Below, one piece after another: positions 46,355-56,110 of a DNA stretch of 64,000 nucleotides. Within the stretch, counting starts at the first letter, position 1. The number at the start of each line of letters is the position of its first letter. The stretch covers positions 59,414 to 123,413 of the forward strand of contig NW_003314326.1 of the NCBI RefSeq assembly GCF_000143415.4, given 5' to 3'. The DNA is from Selaginella moellendorffii. Taxonomy: Eukaryota; Streptophyta; Lycopodiopsida; Selaginellales; Selaginellaceae. The notes beneath the pieces were generated by a model. That model saw nothing but the letters and a program-made list of their open reading frames with translations, did no database searches and had not been told where the DNA came from. A program made the translations under genes and the position numbers.

Positions 46355-48465
46355 GTAAGTAGAGATTATTCAGTTGAATTTACAAACTCTAGCCTTTAGT
46401 GTCGAGGAAGGATAGTGCCAAGCAAGGGTCGAAACATATATCCAATCCTTCAGAATCAGCAGTGCGCCCAAGTGATATTGGTCCTAGTTCCTCAATAGCA
46501 GTTGATGGTAAATACAATATAGTCGATTCAATGTGCTAATGAGTTTGTTTTTAGTAGTACGAGAGGATACCATCTCAATCGAAGGGAGATATTTGGACAT
46601 GCATATGGATCCGCCAGTGGACTCTACTTGCTTGCAAGAGTCATTAGAGCTGGTGGAGGCTACTATCCATATCAACGCCAAGCAAGCTGACCACGCTCCA
46701 CTTGATGCTGCCCATACCACTGAGTCAATCTTGTCCACGTATCCAACTGACGGTGACCAGGCGCCATTGGACCCGCATGAGGCTGCCCCAGCCACCGAGC
46801 CGGTCGTATCCTCATTTCCAAAGGACTCAATGTGTGCCCAATTGTCTGACTACGCGTCATTGGAACCTCCCTACACCGCCCCTGCTGCCTGTTCGGTCAT
46901 GTCCACTTTGCCAACGGAGGCACCAGCTGAAATGGCGTGTGATCACACGCCATCGGAACCACCCCATGCCACTGTTGAGCCAGTTGTACCAGAATCTACA
47001 GCTGAAATGGCATGTGCCCACACACCATCGGATGCGATTGACCCCACATTGCAGAGGAGAGTATTTCCGCCCTTCACGTTTCCTCGACCAAAACCCTCTC
47101 AACGACCATCGGGAGCACCATTCGCTAATATTGTAGATGGTAAAATTGACTTGTACCATTTTTTATGCTGACGCATTTCATTTCAGAGTCACGGCGAAGG
47201 TACTGTATTGTTTTTGATCTGAACGGTGTCCTTTTCTCCCATGAGCGTGGCTCGTCCTCGAATGTCACTGCACCCTCCAAAGCCTGCGGTCGCAAGTTGG
47301 TCAAAAGAGACAGATTCACATTAATCACACGGGAGAAACTGCGGGATCTAATAATAACTATGCGACACTTAAAACAGAGGGCCGGGTTCAATTTGCAATT
47401 GGGAGTTTGGACATCCATGATGCGCCACAATGCATTAACGTTGCTATAGATGATGCACGATCAGACACGAGTAATATTACCATTTGACTTTCTCCTAACG
47501 TAGGAGGATTGCTTGACTATGGTCCATGTGAGGGGTAGCAAGCCCATCTTCATCAAGCCAGAGGCTGTAGTGATGAACCGGACTGCTAGGTCAAGTGAAA
47601 TCCTCATCATCGATGACTCGCCGATTAAAACTGCAGCGAACATGCACACATATGCAGTGCACCCCATCTCTTGCAGTATGGAAACTAGGGAGAAGAAACC
47701 ATATGTTCTAGGGGACCTTGCAAAACGGCTTGGAGCGATGGTGATAGAGAACCGGCCAGTCCAGGAGGTGGCTGCAGAAATCAACCAAATGGCAGATGGA
47801 ACGGTATATCAGAAGCCATTTGATCGGACAGACACTAGTCATCATTTATGGCATGTATATTGTCTAGCCAAGCACTATCCGCATCTCCATAATCTGCTCA
47901 ACCGGATGGGTTCTTCGACCACTGAACATGAGCGTGGACGTATTAGAGAAGAGATGGCATTACTATTGGGTTTAAATCCTGATAGTGTGGAGAGTGATGA
48001 AATTCCAAGATTATTGTATAGGCGTTGGAGGCAAAAAATAACAGTCTGAGATGGCATGTATTTATTTAAAAATGTAACTTATTATGGCATGGGGTTCCAT
48101 GCCATTGTATTAATATTAAAAGACAATTCTTTGAGAGGATTTGCATTATACTAGAAGTGTTACAGCATGTTATTGGAAGTCTACGAAGTTGTTTTATTAA
48201 TAAGGGGAAAGTAAAGATTGAATGGGGACTTGGGCTCCACCTAGACTCGGAGCAATTGAGCCAATATTAAAAGGATGGAAAGAAATTGGACGACGATGAC
48301 AAGGAGAAGAGAGAGGTGAAGCAGTGGCAGGGGGAGGAAAAGTGATTGAGTAGACATTTCCTTGTTTAAAATAAAATGGCATGTGCCTCAATGCAGTTGA
48401 ATTTTGTTATATTTATATACTATATAAAGGTTTGGAAACCTTATTTTACAAGTGGGATAATGACA

Positions 48466-48491
48466 ATTCCCACTTTAACGAAATAAAGCTT
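48466..48491 (-). repeat. Right terminal inverted repeat
   Basis: Reverse complement reads AAGCTTTATTTCGTTAAAGT, one difference from the left end over 20 bases. Followed at once by retrotransposon sequence CAAATGGAAAGGGTG. Confidence 0.9.
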
Positions 48492-48962
48492 CAAATGGAA
48501 AGGGTGTATAAGCAGTTGATATTATGTTATGTCTCCAAAGACCAAACTGATTGGGTAAGTCATTTAAAACTTGCGGAAATGTGCTATAACAACTCACCAC
48601 ACTCGAATATCGAGGTAAGTCCATGGGAAGTCATCAATGGGCAAGCTATTGAAGGTCCTATGGAATTTGGCATGGCCAAGTATCATGGAGAGTTACTCGT
48701 AGTGGAGGCATTCACAAGGGAAAGACTCAACATTTGGAATCTAATGAGGGATTCCTTAGAACGGGCTTAACAAAGGCAAACTAAGTATGTGAACCAGAAG
48801 CACGGGATGTAGAGTTCCAACTTGGGGAGAAGGTGTGGTTGAACACCAAGAACCTAAGACTACCAAGCGGGATCAGCCAAAAGCTAACCCAAAAGTAAAA
48901 ATATATGTATTCCTGGAAATGAACTGATCTTGAGTTCCTTAAGTAGGTTCATGGGGCCTTAC
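48492..48962 (+). pseudogene. Ty3 element B: integrase C-terminal part
   Basis: Matches element A from about 5,399 onward (CAAACGGAAAGGGTGAA). Includes YNNSPHSNIEVSPWEVINGQA and a stop near 48,767 (TAA). The second pol intron is retained at about 48,894-48,947 (GTAAAAATATATG...TTAAGTAG is the diverged form, and the donor context is mutated). Broken by the inverted LTR that starts at 48,963. Confidence 0.8.
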
Positions 48963-50118
48963 TGTAAGCCACAAATGTTTCCCTTCCAATTTGCTAGCTT
49001 ACCTCATCTATCCGACCAACACTGCCTTGGCTTGTTCTAAGTTCCCTTGCCAAGGTTCTCACCTATTGTACCAGCTCCTACTTGGTCTTACTTGGTTTCA
49101 GCTACTCACTGCATGAGCAACGGAGTGTTAGCCATCCATCTACGGATTCCCAAATCTCTCCCAATCCCCCTCCCCAGGTTAGACTGGACTTAAGGTTCGG
49201 CTACACTCCCCGCAGGCACAAGCAGCCAAGCACACCAAGCTTCCAGGTTCCTAACACCCCTTGATACAACAAGACTTGATCATGGGACTCTCTAAATCCC
49301 AAGCTTTGGGTGCAGCACTTGCTTCGGGACGTCGGGGTGAAACACCGTGGCCTAACGGCCCGGTATGGGTACCTCTACCCCCCCACTTCCATCCCGAAGG
49401 GAAGGCCCAAGCCCCTAGAAAGGGCGAGGACCAATGATCTGCAAGGTACTCAAATGGGGCACCAGTCCACATGAGCCGGGAGCATCGTAGTCGGTTTCCC
49501 TTTTGGGAGTGGGAGTTGCTCTTGAACACTTCCCTGGGTGGCCCCTCCGGCACCACCCAAGCCCATGCTCACTCCCACCCAAGCCCCTTGGCCCCAGTCT
49601 CAACCTCAAGTCAGTTTGGAAGCACCACTGAAGAGTTCCTTCAAGACTGATTCCTGGACCTCACTATCCCTACTATACTTTTGGAACCCCCTGCAGCCCC
49701 CCCCCCCCCCCCCCCTGGGAGACGCACGCTTTGGGCTTTCACCCCTTGATCCGTATTAGTACTCGGACTTAGTCTCTGGCTCGATCTCGGACTCAATCTT
49801 GGATCCGACTTCGGATTCGGTCTCGGACTCGATCTCGGACTCGATCTCGGACCCAATCTCGGACCCGACCTCGGACTCGACCTCGGACTCAGTCTCGGAC
49901 CCAATTTCAGATCTCGGACTCCGAATCGAACTCGGTCTCGAACTCGGTCTTCGAGTCGGTCTCGGACTCGATTCCGGACTCTATCTCGAACTCGGTCTTA
50001 GAGTCGGTCTTGGACTCGATCTTAGACTTGGTCCCATCCGATGAACTCTTTATCATTTTGGTCATGCTTTCGGGGCTCCTTTAGCCTACGACACCTCGGC
50101 GAGTTGGTTCCTTACACT
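48963..50118 (-). repeat. Inverted LTR of family A, truncated, inside element B
   Basis: Begins TGTAAGCCACAAATG, the inverse of the LTR end, and runs to the point equivalent to about 6,653 in the LTR at 6,281-7,802. The TGTTGGGACCC start is missing. Contains a 19-C run (49,697-49,715) and the minisatellite (49,775-50,035). Confidence 0.85.
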
Positions 50119-50487
50119 TATGAGATAGAGGCACAAATTGGTAAGGTGGCTTACTGCCTCCGATTTCCTCGAAAGATTGGGAAGATGCACCTCGTGTTTC
50201 ATGTGAATTTACTCAAGCCATACTTTGAGGATTCACTTCACAAGGACCAAGTAAGACCTTTACCTGAGGTTATCCAAGGGGAAGAGGAATACAAAGTCAA
50301 GGCCATCCTCAATGTGTATAAGAGCAAACAACAAAAACGCGAGGTGAGGGAGTTCTTTATGAAGTGGAAAAGATTTCCACACTACGAAGCAACATGGGAA
50401 CTGGAAAAGAACCTAGCGAATACACGGGATTTAGTGGAGGAATTTTTGCATGGCAAAACTCTATGTACTTATGCAAAGTTCAATTAA
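50119..50487 (+). pseudogene. Ty3 element B: chromodomain part of pol
   Basis: Continues element B after the inverted LTR (YEIEAQIGKVAYCLRFPRKI...) to a chromodomain (EEYKVKAILN, MKWKRFPHYEATWELEKNL) and stop. Counterpart of 5,880-6,247. Confidence 0.85.
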
Positions 50488-50520
50488 AGAATCTATTTTG
50501 AGAAATTGGGCAATGTCGTA

Positions 50521-52010
50521 TGTTGGGACCCAAATGCATGCCGAAGGTAAGCTAATTAGCATGGGTTAAGCCTGGTCGACCAAGCGTAGGGAACTACGCC
50601 TGACTCCCCGAGGGGATGTTGAATCCATAGTCGTATTCTATGGAGGTTGGGTTCAAGTCCTAACCCTTTAGTAAAGCAAGGCTGGATTCAAGTCCCAACC
50701 CCATACTAGGGCGTGGTGAAGGGAGGGGTATAGGGACACCTATATTCCATTGTCATGGGCTTTTGGCCAGGGAGGCTAACTTAGGCACACCGCTAAGTGG
50801 GGGGATGCCCCTGGAAACATGGTCAACAAGTCATAAGATTAAAAAGAGGTGTTTATTGAACTTTTTCTATGGGTGGTGAAGTTATAAAGAACTAACTCCC
50901 TGAGGTGTTTAAGGCTAAAGGATCCTCGAAAGTGCAACCAAAATGATAAAGATTTTATCGAATGAGACTGAGTCCAAGATCGAGTTCGAGACCAACTCTA
51001 AGACCAAGTTCGAGACTGACTTTGAGATCGATTCGAGGCTGACTCCGAGACTGAGTTGAAGACTGAGTCTGAGACTGAGTTTGAGACTGAGTTCGAGACC
51101 AAGTCCAAGATCTGAGATCGGGTCTGAGACCGAGTCCGAGATCGAGTCCGAGATTGAGTTTGAGGTCAGGCCTGAGATCGAGTCCAAGGTCGAGTTTGAG
51201 GATGCCGGAACAGTGAGCCTCCGAAGAGACTCTTCGTATCTTATCTGAAAAGAAGAAGACGAAGCGAAGATAAGAAAGCGAGGGGGGAGGGGGCTTCATG
51301 GGGTTCCAAAAGTATAGTGAGGTCTAGGAAGTAGTCTTGAAAAAACTCTCCAATGGTGCTTTCAAACTGATTTGAGGTTGAAATTGGGGTCGAGGGGCCT
51401 TGGGTGGGAGTGAGCATGGACTCGAGTGGTGCTGGAGGGGCCACCCAAGGAAGTGGTCAAGAGCAACTCCCACTCCCGGAAAGGAAACTGATTGGAGTGG
51501 TCCTGGCTCATATGGAATGGTGCCCCACTTGAGTACCTTGCGGCTCATTGATCCTTGCCCTTCTTAGGGGCTTGGGCCTTCCCTTCTGGATGGAAGTGGG
51601 GGTTAGAGGTACCCATACCGGGTCATTAGGTAATGGTGTTTCCCCCTCATGTCTCGAAGCAAGTGTTGCACCCAAGGCTTGGGATTTAGAGGGTCCCATG
51701 ATCAAGTTTTGTTGTACCAAGGGATGTTAGGAACCTGGAGGTTTGGTGTGCTTGGCTGCTTGTGCCTGTGGGGAGTGTAGCTGTACCTTAAGTCTAGTTT
51801 AACCTAGGAAGGGGGATTGGGAGAGATTTAGGAATCCGTGGATGGATGGCTAACATTTCGTTGCTCATGTAGTGAGTAGCTGAAACCAAGTAGGAGCTAG
51901 TGCAATATAAGTGGGAACTTTAGCAAGGGAACTTAACTAAGGCCAAGGTAGTGTTGGTTTGATAGACGAGGTAAATTCACAAATTGGAAAGAAAAAATTT
52001 ATAGCTTACA
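50521..52010 (+). repeat. 3' LTR of Ty3 element B
   Basis: TGTTGGGACCC...AGCTTACA, about 1.49 kb, aligned with 6,281-7,802. In place of an uninterrupted poly-G tract it has GGGGGGAGGGGG (about 51,282). Confidence 0.85.
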
Positions 52011-52860
52011 GATATCCTCAAAGGCACTCTTCTTCTCAAGTGCAAAAACAGCTCGGTTTGTCTTTTTTGTTGCCTACACCATTGACCCAAATCCCGCTAT
52101 AGCATCAAGTACAATCCCCTTTGGCAAACAGAATAACTCTAACAGTGTCGATAGTTGGGGAACGCTGGGTGAAGAACCTTTGAGTCAATCACATTTGGGA
52201 TGATATCTGTAGAGCTGTCACATCTTGGCAAAGCAAGAGTAGCATGCTTGTCATCTCGTGTGGCCCTACAACAGTTCCCAATATGGCATAAAGCATGGTA
52301 GTTCCAGGAATAAACATGGAAAAAATAATAAAATAGAGTTAATTTGTAAATAAAGAAACTCACTTTCCGTTTTTGCCCACTAGTGCCTTTTGTATCCATT
52401 GCCATACTCGAAAGAAGGCAACTAGATGAAAACTTCACAAATCCATCATTGTTGTTAGCTAAGTGTGTGAGAAGGCCTTCCCAAATTAGAGAGTGGGGAA
52501 GGATCAAGACAACTACACCCTCATCAATTATGAAGCTATTCGCAACTTGTAAGACTTGGGAAATGTGTTGGGCTTGCTTAACACATTCCATGACGAAGTA
52601 TCCCCATATGGTGGTGGCATCTTATTGGGAAGATCGAAAAAGATGAAATAGATCTTCCCATAAAGCATGAGCTGACCTAAGCCATAGATCCATTGATCAA
52701 GCATGTTGAGCTCCTGATTAGTAGCATCTAAAAGTTGTATGTAATCTCCAATGAGAACAACAACTTCCCTAACATTGGCCATTAGGGATGAGAACAAACC
52801 TTAAAAATAATTATTAGAACTAGAAGTTAGAGATAAAATTCATGCTTACTAACCTATTTA
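52011..52860 (-). pseudogene. Methyltransferase-like coding relic, cut by an LTR
   Basis: On the minus strand: MANVREVVVLIGDYIQLLD...NMLDQWIYGLGQLMLYGK, then PNKMPPPYGDTSSWN, then in another frame VANSFIIDEGVVVLILP and SSCLLSSMAM, an intron (GTGAGTTTC...GTTGTAG), LLHP-type text, and at about 52,060-52,125 KGIVLDAIAGFGSMV, TNRAVFALEK. The last block resembles motif I of S-adenosylmethionine methyltransferases (VLDxxxGxGS). It is truncated at 52,011 by the LTR and has a TAG in the motif I block. The specific family is not certain; it might come from a mobile element. Confidence 0.45.
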
Positions 52861-54338
52861 TGCATAGTTGTAGAGGAGAGCTTTTCCAAGTTGTCATCTG
52901 TAGCCATAAGGAAAGATGGGAAGAATATCTTAGTCCACCAAGAAGATTAGTGGCTACTCTCTACAATATTTATAAAAACAAATGAAGTTAAAAATGTTCT
53001 AAACTAGAGTCCTTACTCTCATAAAAAGCTTTATGATGGCTCTTTCAAGGGATGGTCCAAAATTGAGTTGAGTTCATAAGTTGAGCTGAATTTAGCTCAA
53101 GTCAAAGCTAGTTAACATAGTCAACCATAAGACTTATAAGAAAATCTCATGTCAAAAAAATGTTATTCTTTGGTGAACTTAAAATTCATGAATTTAATTG
53201 TCAATGGTTTAGAGATATGTCTATTTCTTGAATTTTTCTAATGTAACCTATACAATAAAATACAAATTGAGTAGTTTCTAGAATTAGAAGTTCATTTGAA
53301 CCCATATAAATTTTTGGGTTTTTTTGTTCCAAAATAGGAATATTGAAGTTTGTATGAATCTGAAATTTCTATTGTACATTTTGACATTTTGCCATTTTAA
53401 TAATTGATTATATATAAATAATTTGACACACTGATTTACTCATTCATTTTTAGGGTTTTACAGAGATAGGAAGCAAGGAAGACAAAAAATCTGAGTAGTT
53501 ATAGCATACAAAAATATGAGAATATAAATTTTATTTCATTATAACAATCTCCATATTACACTCTTGATTCTTATTACCCATCCAGGGAATGTAGAGACCA
53601 CTATCACTATTGATTAAAAATGCTCTTATTACTTCCAAAATAACAATTTAGAGCAAAAGAAAAAAAAATTAGACAATACAGAAGAAAGCATTAATAAATC
53701 CACTTCATAAAGCTTTCTATAGCTTTTGTAATCCACTAAAATATTATTAAAAAAAGTAAGTTTTTTATATATATCCTATTCCTCTTGATATGTTATATCT
53801 TTACAAAGAGTATAAGTGTGTAATATATATGATATGGACAAATCAAAAGTCAAATCTATATATATTTTTGAGATTGAAAGGTAATCTTGCAAAAATGTAT
53901 ACTTGTGTGCCTATGTGCATTTGCCATTATTATATCGTAGACCAGCTATATAAAATAAGGCTATGTATTAATTATGCTAGTTTTTAGCTTATGGAACCCT
54001 ATAGCCACTTGTCTCTAATAATAGGTTGTAATTACCAAGAATGACAATTATAATTCAATATATTGTCATATTATAATAAAATGTCATTCCCAAGATTGAA
54101 GTGTAGTATATTAATCAAAGAATATTTATTATTGGGAAGTTTAATTCTTCTTGTGTTTTGCAATGGTTTGGAAGAAGTTTACTTTTGGTTCTAGAGGCCT
54201 TTTATATGAGTCTCCACCTCCATTTCCAATCTCAATCAATAATCCACATTCACCTTTACATAACAATCCTTTTCTTCATTTTGAGGGTTGTTATAAGGCT
54301 TTTCCATTTACAACCTTGAGTGCATCTGAACAAGAATT
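52861..54338. other. AT-rich region without recognisable genes
   Basis: No supported reading frame, RNA gene or clear repeat. The target of the solo LTR insertion is at its end. Confidence 0.5.
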
Positions 54339-56110
54339 TGTAAGCGACTATATTTTCCATTCTACTTCAGTCACTTAACCACACTTCCGACCACTTGGAG
54401 GAGTCTCATTCACAACCTCCATAAGTCCAATTCAGGACTTGGGACTTGCTAACCCCGAGAATGGCATCCATGCCACTCAACATTTGCACTTGGTCCAAGT
54501 GCTCCACGTGTTCGATCCCATGACCGACACTCAAAGGTACCACCGACATGGTAGCTTGTTACGCTAAGGCCATGCCCAATCATCTTTGCCACACTAGTAG
54601 TCCAATACCACTTGCGTCACAGTCTTGGCTCTCCAAGACTAGGCAAACCATCCGTGAGTGGTCATCTCAGATCCACTCCTTAGCATCCTTAGGATGCCCA
54701 CCGACAAGGGGAATAGCCTTCCCCAATATCCCTCTGTCAGTCCCCATTAAGTCCCTTTCTGCCCCTGGCCGTGTTTGCCGACACTGCCACTGGATTGAGG
54801 CCCACAGACCCAACCACTAAGTCCCACGGTCCTCTGGGACTTCCTCACCACACGACTGTGTCCTTGGTCACTACCCTAGAGGACTGCTCCTCTTCCTTTC
54901 CACAGTCTGGGCCTTTGGGACAACATTTCGAAACACCGTGGCCTTACACGAGCCACCTGGGTATTCTCCCCGCCTTCCGCCTTTAGGTGCTCTAGCCATG
55001 GGCTTAGAGCGAGGTTCCGTTGAGCCACGCTTGGTATCCAAGTAGGTAGTGCCACCCACACTTGGACTGGGAGCATCGGCCAGTCGATCTCCCGGGGGAA
55101 CTAGAGCCGGCTCTTGAACACTTCACCAAGCTACCCCGCTTGTCGGTCCGTATTCACTCTAGTCTTGGACTTCCCAGTGGTCAGTTCATCACCCAACACT
55201 GGTTCTGGCCTTCCTGGGCCAAACTGGCCTTTCCTGGCCAAACTGGCTCCACTGCAGTCCTCCCCGTTACTATACTTTTGGAGCTCACCAAACCCCCTAG
55301 GGTCTGGGAGACGAACGCTTTGGGCTTTCACCCTCTCAGACTCGAACTCGGACTCGGACTCGGACTCGGACTTGGACTCGGACTTGGACTCGGACTCAGA
55401 CTCGGACTCGGGCTCGGTCTCGGCCTCCGCCTTGGTCTCGGTCTCGGTCCCGATCTCGGTCTCGGTCTCGGTCTCGGTCCCGGTCTCAATCCCATCTCGA
55501 ACTCCATCTCGGACTCCATCTCGGGTCCATCTCGGACTCCATCTCGGACTCCATATTGGACTCCACTTCGGGTCCATCTCGGACTCCATCTCGGACTCCA
55601 TATTGGACTCCACTTCGGGTCCATCTCGGACTCCATATCGGACTCCATCTCAGACTCCACTTCGGGTCCATCTCGGACTCCATCTCGGACTCCATATCGG
55701 ACTCCACTTTGGGTCCATCTCGGACTCCATATCGGACTCCATATCGGACTCCACTTCGGGTCCATCTCGGACTCCATATCGGACTCCATCTCGGACTCCA
55801 CTTCGGATCCATCTCGGACTCCACTTCAGGTCCATCTCGGACTCCAACTCGGGTCTGCCTCGGACTCCATCTTGGACACTTCCACGTGTCATGTGTTGGT
55901 CCTTTTTGGGTCCCTTTTTGGAGCCTTGCTTATTGGTTGCCTCGTGCTTGCTCCTCGAGCACTTTGCTGGGAGTTCCACTCCCACTCTCGACCTTCCAAG
56001 TCGGAGCTTTTAGTCCAAACTTGTTATGCTCGTTTGGCTTTCGCTTCGGCCACTACCACGTGGCACCCTTTCCGGCTCCACTTTGGGGCCTAGGGATTTT
56101 GTGTCTCACA
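54339..56110 (-). repeat. Solo LTR (family 2) with 5-bp target-site duplication
   Basis: Plus-strand ends are TGTAAGCGAC and GTGTCTCACA. GAATT precedes (54,334-54,338) and follows (56,111-56,115), a clean 5-bp duplication. Homologous to 31,863-33,425. The minisatellite (about 55,335-55,880) consists of CTCGGACTC / CATATCGGACTCCA units, and it produces long open frames on both strands that are not genes. Confidence 0.9.

Larger units (their letters stand above)
42430..48049 (+). pseudogene. ParB-like / acidic / FCP1-type HAD multi-exon gene of the giant transposon
   Basis: Inferred exons: ATG 42,430-42,432, 42,672-43,850, 43,905-45,228, 45,279-45,365, 45,404-45,493, 45,543-45,686, 45,731-46,282, 46,340-46,354, 46,400-46,507, 46,555-47,139, 47,187-47,470, 47,504-48,049. 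They sum to 1,639 codons in one frame. Residues about 225-330 resemble a ParB/Srx-like domain (YTIDVSRIDI, FYAVSGQHSSLAMQEI). A basic segment (KKRKHVGQ, KRKKGNEK) could be a nuclear signal, followed by an Asp/Glu tract (46,050-46,235). The end is an FCP1/NIF-type HAD domain: IVFDLNGVLFSHER, LGVWTSMMRHNA, ILIIDDSPIKTA. The usual DxDxT motif reads DLNGV, so phosphatase activity is doubtful. Six in-frame stops (TAA 44,466; TAG 44,730, 45,207, 45,566, 47,447; TGA 45,877) make this copy a pseudogene. The first intron is the least certain. Confidence 0.75.
36011..48395. repeat. Palindrome family of the giant transposon, copy 2
   Basis: About 24 bp; half-site AATGGCRTGNGG followed by its approximate reverse complement. 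Occurrences include 36,011, 36,611, 36,771, 36,917, 38,259, 38,316, 39,970, 40,039, 40,136, 40,748, 40,823, 41,662, 42,457, 42,533, 42,594, 43,873, 45,371, 45,511, 45,699, 46,931, 47,006, 48,083 and 48,374 (start positions). Copies differ mainly at the two N/R positions and by C-to-T changes. I saw none outside the two transposon copies. Confidence 0.85.
35381..48491 (+). mobile_element. Giant TIR DNA transposon, copy 2 (full length, 13,111 bp)
   Basis: Both ends carry the same inverted repeat, AAGCTYTATTTCGTTAAAGT plus about 4-6 further matching bases, and the end of copy 1 at 17,071 defines the same boundary independently. Content: small acidic ORF (-), DUF7869-type transposase (-), a 568-bp tandem duplication of the transposase start, a tandem-repeat-rich spacer, and a long multi-exon gene (+). 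The two main genes are transcribed divergently from the spacer. About 25 palindromes of one family are spread along it. The left flank is a Ty3 gag, the right flank a Ty3 integrase, with no matching target duplication. Confidence 0.9.

Noticed and set aside
42430-47449. Reassigned UAG codon as an explanation for the in-frame stops
   Set aside because: Copy 1 has CAG at one of the sites and other stops are TGA and TAA, so mutation explains them better.
36011-48395. The repeated palindromes as a CRISPR array
   Set aside because: Spacing is irregular, units lie inside exons and introns, and the genome is clearly that of a plant.
35371-48499. A target-site duplication for the giant transposon (shared CAAAT near both ends)
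   Set aside because: CAAAT touches the element on the right but lies 6 bases away on the left, so it is not a proper duplication.
55131-55985. Long open frames on both strands (about 110-340 codons)
   Set aside because: They follow the 6- and 12-bp minisatellite, which is open in several frames; repeated Met-Glu-Ser or Ser-Asp text only mirrors the repeat.
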